A stretch of 60,000 nt of DNA from assembly GCF_029227915.1 (NCBI RefSeq), contig NC_079882.1, forward strand, positions 26,481,001 to 26,541,000, written 5' to 3'. A program made the translations under genes and the position numbers. Below the pieces are notes generated by a model, which worked only from the letters and a program-made list of their open reading frames with translations, made no database searches and was not told the origin of the DNA. Shown piece by piece: positions 35,140 through 46,109 of this stretch. How positions within the stretch are numbered: position 1 is the stretch's first letter; every line of letters begins with the position of its first letter. The stretch is from Hydractinia symbiolongicarpus. Taxonomy: Eukaryota; Cnidaria; Hydrozoa; Anthoathecata; Hydractiniidae.

Positions 35140-35700
35140 TCACGGGCCTTAGTTGTATAATAATCCGGGCATAAAAACCGCAGTATGTTGCAGATTGCCC
35201 TTGAAAAGATAATTAATTATAACACTGTCTTATCTGCTGAAACATCAGTATTACGTAATTGCATTGTTGAGTATGACTTCCATTTGACAACTTTTAGCAA
35301 CAATGTCTTGGGAAAGATAAACATTAGACAGTTAGAAAGGAGTAGCTACATCTCTTGGATGTTACAAAAACAAAGATTTCCTTTATAAAATCGAAAAGAT
35401 AACAGTTAGAAAAGATTAATAGAACTGCTACCACATTAGTTATATCAGATTGTTGTTATAATTATGCAATGAAATCAAAAAAAAAATTATTATCGATTTT
35501 ATTCAATTAATTATAAAGTTTCCATATAATATTTAAAATGATGTGGTGAAAAACACATTTCTACTCTACATATACTTCTTGACTTTTACAACAAAATGTT
35601 CCTATTTCTCATTTGCTTCAATTCACAATAAGTAAAGTGCAATACATGAGCTAAACTATGTTTTAATGCTGATTGAATTTACTTATGCTTAATTCCCTGC
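35140..35700 (+). repeat. Array module C, copy 2
   Basis: Matches 39010-39750 (CAGATTGCCCTTGAA, TATAACACTGTC, GCTGAAAC, then CAGATTNNTGTCGTAT-like and AAAACACATTTCTAC pieces) and, more weakly, 20750-21260. It leads directly into the 3' flank of the deleted gene. Confidence 0.65.
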
Positions 35701-35849
35701 AATATAAAAGTGATGACTAAACATGGTCTAGACAAATTAGCGAAAGCAGTAATTAAATCATGCCAATATTATTCATGTTAAACAAAGGCGACTGTTAAGC
35801 CGTTGTCTGCCATAGATTACTCATTTTTAAAAAAAATAATTTCAGTATG

Positions 35850-35900
35850 GGCAGGAGGCAAAGATTTTGTACTTCTTTTCTTCTGGTTATGTTGAAGCTA
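35850..35900 (-). pseudogene. Deletion scar of a family gene; only flanks remain
   Basis: The 3' flank text (GGAGGCAAAGATTTTGTACT, 35853-35872) passes directly into 5' flank text (GAAGCTAGATGCACTCTCAC, 35894-35913), which in copy 8 lies about 250 bp upstream of the ATG. The coding region, 3' UTR and TATA region, roughly 650 bp by comparison with copy 8, are absent. CTTCTTCTGG-like text is present at both ends of the interval in other units, so loss by microhomology is plausible. The 18-bp element survives at 36061. Confidence 0.65.
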
Positions 35901-36060
35901 GATGCACTCTCACGGCATTACATAAATGTTTTCAAATGAATAGTTTCATTTTATATTTATTCAATCTGAAATCATCAATATCCTATTGTACTTTAATATC
36001 CGCCCTTAATTTGTAGTTTATTTACAACGGAAACAAAGATTGCATTACTGCAATATTTTG

Positions 36061-36078
36061 AAAAGGTAAGGTTAATTA
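36061..36078 (-). promoter_or_regulatory. Conserved 18-bp upstream element of the deleted copy
   Basis: AAAAGGTAAGGTTAATTA on the plus strand, one change from the consensus, followed by the TATCACATGTTACGTACG text shared with copies 6 and 7. Confidence 0.55.
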
Positions 36079-36869
36079 GTCAAAACCTATGACAAAATAT
36101 CACATGTTACGTACGCTATCTTCAAAGAAGCCGTCATTTTACATCCTCTGACGCTAAAATTGAAATATATTATCTCCTCTAATTACTAGCGCAAGAAGTA
36201 ACTAACATTTAAAATTCTCCTGATTTGGCGGGCTATTAAAGTAAATTTAATAATGTAAATTTTTCTTGAATTTAGTGAATTTAAAACAACACTAATGGGC
36301 AGGTAATAATTAGACGATATACCTCATATATGATACATATCCTTTTATTATTGAACCCAAGTTATGATTTTTTTTCGGTCGCATTCAATTAGAGAGACAA
36401 CAGTAAAACAGCAATTCTATTTATTACAAAGTTCTACGAATAAATAAACAATTCGTACTGTTAATACTACTAAATTATCTTTCATTAAATCTTAACTATT
36501 AGTATACGCAGAAAGAAGTCTTATTTAACTACAAATATGATTATTTCGTCTTATAATTAATTTCTTTTTTCTCAAGTTAATTTCAAGACAGATGTCATTT
36601 GAAAGTTATCATTTTCATATGAAACTAAATAATCCGACTTTGAGTAAAGCTGTATATAAAAAGAAATGACTTGTTCATAATCAGCGTTCTTCTTTTGCTA
36701 ACTAAACGGATTTGGATCTAAGACGATGCCAGATAATATCAATATAGATCTTATTGGCGCGTTATTGTTAAATGAGTAACAAACTGTAATACTAAAACAA
36801 AGATTATCTTTAAAATTTCTGGTTGTGAGGATTAAATCTATCAATATATGTACATCTTGTAGAAGTGAA

Positions 36870-37300
36870 TATTGAATACTAAATCAGAATCATATGATTG
36901 TTAACTACATGTTTAGTTTTGCAATGGAAATTTTAGGAAAGTTAACATTTGCTATTAATCATCGCTGCTAATATTTTCTATCAAGGAATAAAACTGTATA
37001 TTTGTAGAAAGTAGTTTTTCTGTTCATTTGTTTTGAACTAGTGTAGGAATGGTAGGCAATTGGCAATTGGTAATTAAAGTCATAGAAAATGCTTAATCAC
37101 GCCTATATTTCGACAAAATTATGGTATCTCTTTTCTATAAATGGAAAAAAAAAACACAATTTTGTCACAAAAATAAAAGACGATCGAAAGTTCTTAGAAA
37201 AAAAACCTTTTTTTTCGATAGAAGCAGGATGTCCAGCTATACCCGACAATCATGACAACGAATCTTAATCTCATTATTGATTAAGATTTTTGTCTCCTCA
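36870..37300 (+). repeat. Array module D, copy 3 (no plus-strand gene nearby)
   Basis: Weaker match to 19880 and 26830: AATCAGAATCATATGATTGT, AGTAGTTTTTCTGTTCATTT, AAAGTTCTTAGAAAAAAA, GACAATCATGACAACG, GTCTCCTCAACTAAATG. In the other two cases a plus-strand family gene lies about 0.7 kb to the left. I find no trace of one at 36.1-36.8 kb. Confidence 0.55.
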
Positions 37301-38134
37301 ACTAAATGTCATCATCGTTATGCTTCCTCTGATGATTAATCTTGACGGAGATAAAATTATTCCTGGAACTATCCCTACATGTTTGATTTCATTTTTACAA
37401 TTACCAATCAGTAGAATAACGTGTATAGCAACTCATTTAATTATCGATGGAATCCTTATACTCCGAAGTATGCGAATTAGTCTCACAGGATGGCCGAAAT
37501 ACAGAAATAACTTATAATCACTAAACTTTAAGATATCAAGAAGCATTTCTATATGAAAGAGAGTGAACTTCCTATCGTTATTAAGATCCTTCTACTATCA
37601 TCGGGCTTAATGATGGGAGAAGGATCTCCCGAAACGTCGCCTACTAAACTATCATGCTCAAGAAATGATAAACTTTCCACAGTAATATCCAAGGGTTTAG
37701 TATCTTTAGTATAATAGGACAGCTTTAACAACCAATAAAAAAATTTAAAAAAACTGCCATCTTTAAAGTAATGTAAAATGAGCATATTGAACGCCGTCTT
37801 TTAAACGCTAGGAGGTGGTTAAAAACACCTTAATGGGAAGAAGTCTTTGCATTCATGGATGAAATTGATATATATCTTAACAATACTGAAGAGGAACACA
37901 AGTCTGAGTGTTGGTAAATGTTGATTAATAAAAGCGATTTTTTCTGCCCTTCTCTCTTACAATAAGTTGAGTTGAGTTTTCTTTGTGTTTATAACGATCT
38001 AATCAGTCAGTTGATTTTGTTTTTTGTTAGGTTAGTAGGAAAAGACATTGGACATAAATTGTAGATGGAAAATCAAAATTTCCAACGAGTTATTTTTTCA
38101 ATGTTTATTATGTCAGTTGTGGAAAACAAAAATT

Positions 38135-38265
38135 TACCCTGATGTAGCCTTACACTGCTAAGACATTTTAAGCCGCAAACTACTAATACTTCCTTTGAGG
38201 AACTATTAATTAAGAGAGAAGATTAATAGAATGACTAATCTTTTTATGCCTGGTACGGTGTGTTA
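38135..38265 (+). repeat. Array module A, copy 4
   Basis: CCTGATGTAGCCTTACACTG, GCCGCAAACTACTAATACTT and ATGCCTGGTACGGT in common with 33110-33275. Confidence 0.7.
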
Positions 38266-38689
38266 CCAGTTACCAGTTCCTTGCATAAATTTGATGCGTT
38301 TGACCAATGCAGAAAATTCGGAGTTGATAGATCAACTGTGACTTGATATAGCGAAAATAATTTTACGTAAGGTAACGTTGTCTGTGAAATTGCAGAGGCT
38401 GATGGCGGCGTTGACTATCTGTAACGAAACTACGGTTTTTGATGCACTAGAGAAACAGTAGAGAAACACTCTTCAGATAGCACAAATTGAATTTTACACA
38501 CACTCAATTTTTTTTATTATAAAACATGCGGCAAGTTGTTAGCACGATTTTTCAATGGGTGCAATTTTTAGCTCTTAAAGGAAAAGTATTTAGGGATAAG
38601 GTTTAAACACGTAGAACTTTTCAAGAACGGTCTGTAAAAGAGAAAAATGTGGGTGTACGGATGGTAAACCAGGTTTCTCATTCCCACAA

Positions 38690-38960
38690 AGGAAGCTCAT
38701 CACAAACTTTATTTAAGGAAATGGTCCATGTGACATAGAAAGTAAATTAGTGCTTAACCGTAAGTGACCTATTAAGCACCCACTACCAATTATGTGCCCT
38801 TGTTGTTTAAAAGCAATAAAAAGCGTGACATAACTAGGGATGAGTAAACTTTTCTTAAGTGCCTCGAAGTTGGAATCCACCATTAGCAGTGTCTAAAATG
38901 TATTTGAAGAGCAATCTGGCTAGTATTACTTCTCAACAGATTTATTTCATACAAAATCAA
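38690..38960 (+). repeat. Array module B, copy 4
   Basis: Near match to 33760-34090, followed at once by module C (39010-39750), which gives the undisturbed order A-B-C-gene for minus-strand units. Confidence 0.75.
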
Positions 38961-39009
38961 CATCTTTGGGTTGGGTATAACTAATAATTATTACAGTTAA
39001 CTTGTATAC

Positions 39010-39750
39010 AACCGGACCTTTGCGGGAAAGCTATTCTTATATATGTTTGTAGAGCAACTCTGCTATGTACAGTATTATTCTATTGTAGCCTGTGCAAAAA
39101 ACTGATGTTTTTTGGCAGATTGCCCTTGAAGAGTTAAACAAATTATAACGCTGTCACATCTGCTGAAACTTTTCACAACAGCATTACGTTAAGTGTGACT
39201 AGAACAAAATACCAATTTAAGATTGTAAGAACACTTACAATTTGTCACTTTATAGACATGGGAAAAGAAAATATTATATTCAACAGTTAGAAGGAAGTAA
39301 GCTGTTGGAGGTTAGAAAAACAGAAGTTTTCTTTATAAAAACAAAAAAAAAATAACACGGGACATATTTATTTAGTATTAAAGATAAATAAATAGACTCT
39401 GTTTACCCATCGCATGTGACACATGGCAAATAAAAGTAAACTTGGGAAAAGTTTTGTATTAGAATATTAATTAAAATACCACGACTAAACCCAATAAATA
39501 CAACTGCTATCGGGTCAGTTAAAACAGATTACTGTCGTATTAGGCGATTTAGTTGCAAATTTATTAATTGATTTTATTCTCCATCTATTAAAACGGAGAA
39601 ATATTTCTTATTTAACATGACCACATATTTCTACTCTCCATTTTTTTCTGATCTCTCATTTGCTTTAATTTAATACACAGCGATTAAAGGGGAAAACATA
39701 AGCTCATGTTTCAATGCGTTATACTGGTCAAATTTATTTCTGTCAGATTA
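39010..39750 (+). repeat. Array module C, copy 3
   Basis: Matches 35140-35700, with one extra block of about 130 bp near 39350-39480. It is followed by GACGCTGTCTGCCATTAGAT (39833), the 3' flank motif of the genes. Confidence 0.65.
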
Positions 39751-40081
39751 AAAGTCATGATTATAAACTTAGCTAGCCTCAAGTCTTTGGTATGCTAATA
39801 TTATTAACTTAAAAGAAGCTGCGACTTTTAAGACGCTGTCTGCCATTAGATTACTCATTCTAACAATCCAAATAAGGACTTCAAAATGGAGGAGGAGGCA
39901 AAAGTTATGTATTTTTCTCTCTAATAACTTATATTTCTTCAAAAAACGGTACTACCTAATAGCTAATATAATATTTAATACATATACAACAATTCATAAA
40001 TAACTATACTATTAAAATATACAATTCTTCTATTCACGTTTATTATAAGTTTGTCCTGCAAACCATTTGTTTTCAATTCAA

Positions 40082-40312
40082 TTAAACATCTTTACAATGC
40101 GCCATACAATACATTCGGTGATCAAAACAATTAAATTGTTCCATCATATTGACGGCTCTGTTGCTGCACATATCATATCGTCCTGTGCACAAACTGCGGC
40201 AAGTAAAGCCATGTTCGTGAGAAGCTTTTTTAAAAGTTGCGACCGGTAAAGATTGAACCGTTGACATCAGAAGAAGAACATGAAACAGCATGCGGTATTG
40301 TAGAGCGATCAT
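40082..40312 (-). CDS. Secreted six-cysteine peptide, family copy 8
   Basis: A 76-residue precursor. The signal peptide spans 1-21 (core LFHVLLLM, end STVQS). The linker is of the FKKASHEH type, with Cys at 38, 42, 49, 62, 69 and 73, and it carries the FDH/MAH C-terminal version. It is almost identical to copies 2 and 9 at the protein level, though its promoter is class I (TATA at -138, 18-bp element at about -412) while theirs is class II. It belongs to the most regular unit of the array (A-B-C-gene). A perfect TGAGTCA site lies upstream of the TATA box. Likely functional. Confidence 0.88.
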   Translation of the reverse strand: MIALQYRMLFHVLLLMSTVQSLPVATFKKASHEHGFTCRSLCTGRYDMCSNRAVNMMEQFNCFDHRMYCMAHCKDV

Positions 40313-40449
40313 TTTGTTCTTTTGTGTTTTCAGTATCGATCCCTTTTTGACTTTAGGTTATATTCTTTACAAATTAAAGATATTTTTCTATAGAGATGCT
40401 TATCGTTTAAGCCAAGTCTTTCGATTAAATGTTTCTAAAATCTTAGCGC

Positions 40450-40456
40450 ATTTATA
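40450..40456 (-). promoter_or_regulatory. TATA-like box of copy 8
   Basis: TATAAATGCGCTA on the gene strand, 138 bp before the ATG, with CTGCAATAACATAG upstream. A perfect AP-1-type TGAGTCA lies at 40473-40479. Confidence 0.7.
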
Positions 40457-40723
40457 CTATGTTATTGCAGCATGAGTCATTCCTGCCTTTTAAACGTGGC
40501 CACAAACTGCAATAGATAATAAGTAGGTCATTGACGGTAAGCACTTCTTCTGGATACGTGGGAGCTAGATTCACTCTCACAGCATTACATAAATATTGTA
40601 AAAGTCTTTCTTTTTTTTGGTTTGCTTGATCATGTAACGTAAACATTAAATTGCATTTTTAATATCCGCTCTTAATTGGTAGTTTATTTACAACGGGAAA
40701 CAACGATTGTATAACAATATTAT

Positions 40724-40741
40724 AAAGGGTAAGGTTAATTA
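40724..40741 (-). promoter_or_regulatory. Conserved 18-bp upstream element, copy 8
   Basis: AAAGGGTAAGGTTAATTA on the plus strand, identical to the copy 6 element and to the reverse complement of the copy 3 element. Confidence 0.65.
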
Positions 40742-41490
40742 AGAGGTACTAGTGACAATATACGCCGCATGTTACGCGTATGATTTTCATAGTGCGCGTC
40801 ATTTTGGAAATTTTACGTACTTAATAAGTGCAGTTTTAATAAGTGTAATTCAGTAACGCTTTTGACTTAATTTAGAAAACTATACAGAAAAGAGAACGAT
40901 CCAATGAAATAGCGTTCATGATAACTGAACCCACAACATCCCACACAGTAACCAGCTTTTATTTACCTACGTAGACTAATTGTAGGCTTTTAAACTATTC
41001 CAAGTCTTTTTAAAAAGTATGATAATTCGCCTCATAATATATGTCCTGTCAATATTTTCAAATTGATTTGAAGCCAGACGTCAATGTTGGGTATCATTTC
41101 CATCATAAACCAAAATGGGAAGCACTTTCCCTGGCCAGACTTTGAGTAACGCTGGTTCTGAAATTTTTAGAACAAGATAACATCACCATATTTAGCCTGT
41201 GTCTTTTGCGTTATGTGTCAATTATTGTCAACAAACGAAAAAATTTATCATCAGAGAAATTTACGCCCAAGATAATGCCGTGGTAAATAAATTCTGATTT
41301 TATTGTCGCCTTTACATCTAAGTTTTTTACAAATTACTATTTCAACGTTGTACAATTTTGACCTAAAACAGGATAGATTTAGGAAACAAGGGATAAATAA
41401 TTATATCTTACCCCAATTTTTGGCATAATCTTTGTGCACAGTCTAGAGAGCAGGGCTTTGTATAATATCTCAATTGACAATTAAGTTATG

Positions 41491-41544
41491 TTCTGATTAT
41501 ATTGACGTACGATCATTTTTGATCGTACGTCAATATAATCAGAA
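41491..41544. repeat. Perfect 24-25 bp inverted repeat (hairpin)
   Basis: The arm at 41491-41514 (TTCTGATTATATTGACGTAC plus GATC) is exactly complementary to 41521-41544, with a loop of ATTTTT. The flanking A/T of the loop extends the stem to 25 bp. No other copy is seen in the window. Confidence 0.95.
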
Positions 41545-42270
41545 GGAAAGCGAAAAACAGTCGTATATGTAATGTTTTGATTACCCTAAATCTTAAATCT
41601 TGTTTTTTTACTTGGGTCTCTTCTTTTAGGTTTCTCTCTTTAATCACAATGAATGCACATCGAAATGCGAACATTTAGCTTTCCTTTTTTCTTAGCTAAA
41701 AATCTCATATTTAGCATTGAATGTAAAAATATGAAAATCTCCTGCTTTGTTCAGATTAGTAGATTTTCCTCAGACATGTTTGTTAGTTCTGTAACATATT
41801 TGATAACTTCCTGTAACTATGATTATGAACAAATGGCGTAGAAGGTGAAAACGAGTTTCATACCAGATCTATGTTCACTCTCATGTATCATGTACAAAAA
41901 TAGATGTTATATTTTTTAGCAATCACTTTTATAAGAGGGTACTTGTGTTTGAAACAGTTATATGACTTTATCATGAGACAGTGAAGATAGACAATCAAAC
42001 CGTTGTTTCTTTTAATAACTTTCGATATGTGGGTGTTTTGTGTGAGTAAATGATGCTTTTGGGATATTATGCAACAACTGGATAGTTCCTTTATTTGATT
42101 TTTAGGCAAAAAATCAAATAATTACGTGTAGTATTTTTATTCCCTTAAATTAATTACATTTGTTATACTACGCTATGATATGAATACAATTCCATTAATA
42201 TATCATATAAATGCAATAAATCACTATACACAATTTTCCGACGATGTATATTCTGAGTTTGTTATGCAAA

Positions 42271-42547
42271 CTAGTAAGTAAGTAAGTAAGTAAAATATAT
42301 TTTCAGGGCTTATCCATTTACAATAAAATGGCTCTTCATCCCAATAAAAACTAACAAGAAATATATTACAGATAAAATACAAGTAAATGATAAAATATTA
42401 TTAAAAGAAGTTGAGTAACACACGCGAATGGACCAAATATGCAAAGAAAAAATAAATAAATGAATAAATAAATAAATAAATAAATAAAACATCAGTTTCC
42501 CGCAAGGGATCTTGCCATTACAACAAAAAACTGTCCATCCTGTATGG
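42271..42547 (-). mobile_element. Short retroelement-like insertion in the 3' flank of copy 9
   Basis: The conserved 3' UTR text of the genes (GTTTGTCCTGCAAACC..AATTAAACATC) is split here: the left part ends at GTTATGCAAACT and the right part resumes at AATTAAACATC. The inserted 275 bp or so contain an (AAAT)n run (42447-42488). On the minus strand they end in (ACTT)n (42273-42294), a tail form typical of some non-LTR elements and SINEs. No coding capacity. Confidence 0.55.
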
Positions 42548-42549
42548 AA

Positions 42550-42780
42550 TTAAACATCTTTGCAATGCGCCATACAATACATTCGGTGATCAAAACAATT
42601 AAATTGTTCCATCATATTGACGGCTCTGTTACTGCACATATCATACCGTCCTGTGCACAAACTGCGACAAGTGAAACCATGTTCGTGAAAAGCTTTTTTA
42701 AAAGTTGCGACCGGTAAAGATTGAACCGTTGACATCAGAAGAAGAACATGAAACAGCACACAGTATGAAAGAGCAATCAT
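42550..42780 (-). CDS. Secreted six-cysteine peptide, family copy 9
   Basis: A 76-residue precursor with a signal peptide at 1-21 (core LFHVLLLM, end STVQS). It has Cys7 and Val8 in the signal, a KKAFHEH linker, and all six domain cysteines at 38, 42, 49, 62, 69 and 73. It carries the FDH/MAH version. The mature part is identical to copy 8 except for one linker residue. The promoter is class II, with a TATA-like box about 102 bp upstream. The 3' UTR is interrupted 3 bp after the stop codon region by a retroelement-like insertion, so its normal poly(A) site is displaced. The coding region looks intact, but expression may be altered. This is the rightmost copy of the array proper. Confidence 0.83.
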   Translation of the reverse strand: MIALSYCVLFHVLLLMSTVQSLPVATFKKAFHEHGFTCRSLCTGRYDMCSNRAVNMMEQFNCFDHRMYCMAHCKDV

Positions 42781-42881
42781 TCTGTTCTTCTATACTTTTA
42801 ATATCTATATGTTTGTCTTCTTTATACTATATTCTTTTTAATTGAGTTTTTTATCCATAAAAACTATCGTTTAAGCGTCGC

Positions 42882-42888
42882 ATTTATA
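42882..42888 (-). promoter_or_regulatory. TATA-like box of copy 9
   Basis: GATATAAATGCGACG on the gene strand, about 102 bp before the ATG. ATGACGCATG (CRE/AP-1-like TGACGCA) lies just upstream, where other copies have TGACTCA. Confidence 0.6.
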
Positions 42889-43200
42889 TCATCCGGTAAC
42901 ATGCGTCATTTTTGCTGTCGAACGCAGCCGCAAAGCATTATATTTTAGGTCACTAATGGTAACAAGTTTCCAGGTAAGTAACACAGATATATATTCTTTT
43001 ATCTACTTCTTAGCAGTTGCAAGTATCCGCTTAAAATAATGACATGTTTGCCACGGGAAACAAGTGTTTCATAATTGCAAATTCATGTTAGATCAGCAAA
43101 GGATTTATTAGTAAATCCCGTGACTGTGCATGATGTGTACTCCTACAATATTTGTCAGTGTTTTTAGCACCTCTTTCTTGTGTTATGTTGCTAACAATTA

Positions 43201-44214
43201 AGAATTTCAAAAAAACGTTTTTTCTATAACTCACAAATTTGTTTAATAACAGCTGCTGTTATAATGTATGTGAAGTCCCTATAATAATTACGGCTATTTA
43301 AGCGGGTACACTGCGGGAACATTAAGTATGCACATGCGCGGATTTAAAATCAAAGAATCGGACGTTTTTTGCAACTTTTAAGCGAGACCTCACGCTACCC
43401 AATTTTTAAATTGAGCTGTAGTTTATTTATGGTGAACGAGGTGCAGGAAGTATCCCTCCACAGTTTAATCAGTTACCAAGAACTTACTGTGGAATCAAAC
43501 CACCAACACGGCGCTTAAATTGATGCCAAAACAGCGCCTAATGATGGTCAACCCAACGGCATAACAGTTGCGACCCAAAATCAAAAAAAGAAAAATTGTA
43601 AAGTAATTAACAAAATAACAGATTGCGGGTCAAATATTAGCTAGCTAGCTTACTAACTAGAAAGTTACATTTTAAATAACTTTTTTTAAATATATATACT
43701 TATAAATGTTACAAATGTTTCTGGTAAAACACTCATAGTTCAATAACAAAAGTCAGATGAACGCACATCAGCTGATATCGGAACCACAAAGAGCAATATC
43801 CATTGTAGCTGTGACTATAACTATAGACTCCTCAAAAAAATAACTTCCAGAGTAATAATGATTCTAATACAAAAAATGACTCCTTGATGTAACCCTAACT
43901 TTATTAGATTTAGAAAGCTACAATATCCACCAACAAGTACAATTTAGAAAAGTTGCAAAACCCATCAATACCTCTTCCACTAAAGCTTGGTTTCCTATAA
44001 GTTAAAATATCCAGTTCATAAGCTAAATGATATCTGTCTGTCGGCTACTCAGATTTTAAAAGTGTCAAGACATAACATCAGTTATTCGTTCAGTTTTATC
44101 AAAGTTTAGGTAGTTAAATTATGGGTCTAAATTGAAAAAGGGTAATTTTCTTGTATATGGAGATATCTTGAGGTGTGCATTTCTCAATAGGAATTCCCAT
44201 ATTGTTTAATGTCC
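43201..44214. other. Non-coding stretch right of the array
   Basis: No gene recognised. Similarity to the class II 5' flanks fades after about 43200. Confidence 0.45.
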
Positions 44215-44405
44215 CAACGACTGGCTCTTTCCTCCGACTGTGACTGTGTTAAATTACGGCCAAAGATACGTAGCTATGACATTGCTAAAACTTGCCTGTC
44301 GCACAAGCTGATTTGCGGCCAGTAAATGGTTTTAAACTGGCTGACAGCACTATACTAAACCTTGTGATTAAGAGCCAAAATGCACTACCACCACACCGTT
44401 TTCCT
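44215..44405 (+). repeat. Dispersed repeat R3, copy 2
   Basis: Resembles 9310-9510: TTTCCTCCGACTGT, a TATGAC/TGATGTTACCTGCC-like middle, GCNAGTAAGTNG..TTTAAA, TGGCTGACAGCACT and AAGAGCCAAAATGC. The match is diverged and patchy. Confidence 0.4.
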
Positions 44406-45946
44406 AATTAGGATGTTGTGAACACTTCACAGAATAAGAACAAGTGAAACTATTTATCCAGTTTTAACTATAAGGGAGGATCTTACTTTCGATAGGTATT
44501 TATTTATTGCAAAAGATTTTCGTCGCCTCAGAAAATGTCGTTATTTTTATGTGACAAGCATTGTAACTTGTGAATCACCTTTTTAGAATCGTTTCTTAAT
44601 TTTGTGGTCATAATTCTATAAAGACAAAATATAATATATATATATAACGCTACATTTAACAATAGTATCTTTATACACTTCGAAAGTGAAAGATTAGTTG
44701 CCTGCCTTAAACGGTAGCTAAATTTGTCGCTTGATCTCTTTTCAACTTTTTTGGCTAAAAAGGAAAACACAAAATTATTCATTCTTTTTAAGAATAGAAT
44801 TTCTGATAACTTTGCGACACTTTAGAAAGAAACTTTGTGAAATACTGATGGCGCTGTGACCTACTTATATTTTGCTATATGTGGTCATTGAGATCATTTT
44901 TCCTGGTTGTTTTTCTCGATGTATTTATTTATGAGATAGCTAGTCAGTAACATAATTCGTCGTTTCTCAACGTTGGACGTGTATTTGAAAAGTCCACAAA
45001 AGAAAATGTAAAGAATATATCCATCGCTTTTGAAGCAGATGCTTTATAACTCATTTGTTGTTAGAACTTCATGATGAAGATCATTCTGCTATTACCAGAT
45101 AGAAAAAAAGACCTCAATCGATTAACTTCTTAGAAAGTTTTGGTGCTAAACTGAAAGATGTCTAGTATACTTTTTCCTGTTTTCAATCGAATGAAAGTGG
45201 AAGTGTTGAACTTTTTAACGCATTTAATTTTAAATGAAAATGATCAGGCGGATAGTTAAAACTTCATGGTACCAACGAGACTTATGGTGTAATTTTTGCA
45301 CTGTCGAAATCATCATTTAAAAATGAAAACGTTCCTGTGTGAAACATAGAGTCCATGACTGGAATTACTTTGTATGCAATAGCAGATCCATTAGAAAACC
45401 CAAGAGCAATAATAAAGACACCAGGATTTTTCACTTGCATAATTTCTACTGACTAAATTTTACCATATGTATGTTTGTAAAATGCATTTTAAGTTATTCA
45501 AAGATAAAAAGTATGAGAAAAAAATATAAGAAATTCTTCTTTCTCTAAAACAATTTCAACTGAAATAAAAATATTCAATTGAATTTTAATCTTAAGGCAT
45601 TTTGGGTCTTTTAAAATTTTAAAAAGAAATAGCGAAAAAATGAGTTTTCAACTAATATTTTGTCGATTTATATGGAGTTAACTGGATCTTCTAACAACAT
45701 TCAACAAGGAAGTATTATGAGCCAATGGACAAGGCTGGTGTAATAGTCATAACGTTGAAATAGCAATTTTTTATAACTTCCTTATAGTTAAAAAAAAACG
45801 TTTTCTCTTTCTTTCCTTCCTCTTTTATTATTTCGATTACTTTGTTTTGTCTGGTAAAAAACAATTCAATTTGTCATTTCATTTTTAAGTTCTCGTGTTT
45901 CCAAGAATGATTTGATTTCTGAACGAGCAACACACTTTTTCGTCAT
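44406..45946. other. Non-coding stretch, no gene seen
   Basis: A piece near 44500-44560 (TTTTCGTCGCCTCAGAAAATG, TTTTTATGTGACAA) resembles the end of module D. A (TA)n run lies at about 44632-44646. Nothing else recognised. Confidence 0.45.
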
Positions 45947-46109
45947 CATATCATGCTACTTGGCATGGGCACAGGGAAACAAAAACGCTGAATCAGCTAA
46001 ACGCTTGTGCAATTCACAAAAACGCATTCATTATCCGCCTACAGGGTATTAGTGGTGAAAAATTAAGAAAAAGTAAGTCGTGGGTATAAACGACCGACAT
46101 TATCGAATT
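45947..46109 (+). repeat. Local duplication R4, copy 1, with TATA-like motif
   Basis: Aligns closely with 47819-47985: CATATCATGCTACT, ACAGGGAAAC, GCTGAATCAG, CAATTCACAAAAACGCATTC, ATTATCCGCCTACA, GTATTAGTGGT and TCGTGGGTATAAACGACCGA. Small indels shift the reading frame between the copies, so coding is unlikely. TATAAA lies at 46085-46090. Confidence 0.8.

Larger units (their letters stand above)
12190..43200. other. Array of duplicated units carrying a six-cysteine secreted peptide family
   Basis: Nine recognisable gene copies, one deletion scar and shared non-coding modules recur through this span at intervals of about 2.5-4.3 kb. The left edge is set where the 3' flank of the first copy starts to resemble other copies (near 12190). 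The right edge is set where the 5' flank of the last copy ends (near 43200). Most units are tandem on the minus strand, with two plus-strand genes in a duplicated head-to-head arrangement. Array boundaries are by eye and good to a few hundred bases. Confidence 0.8.
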
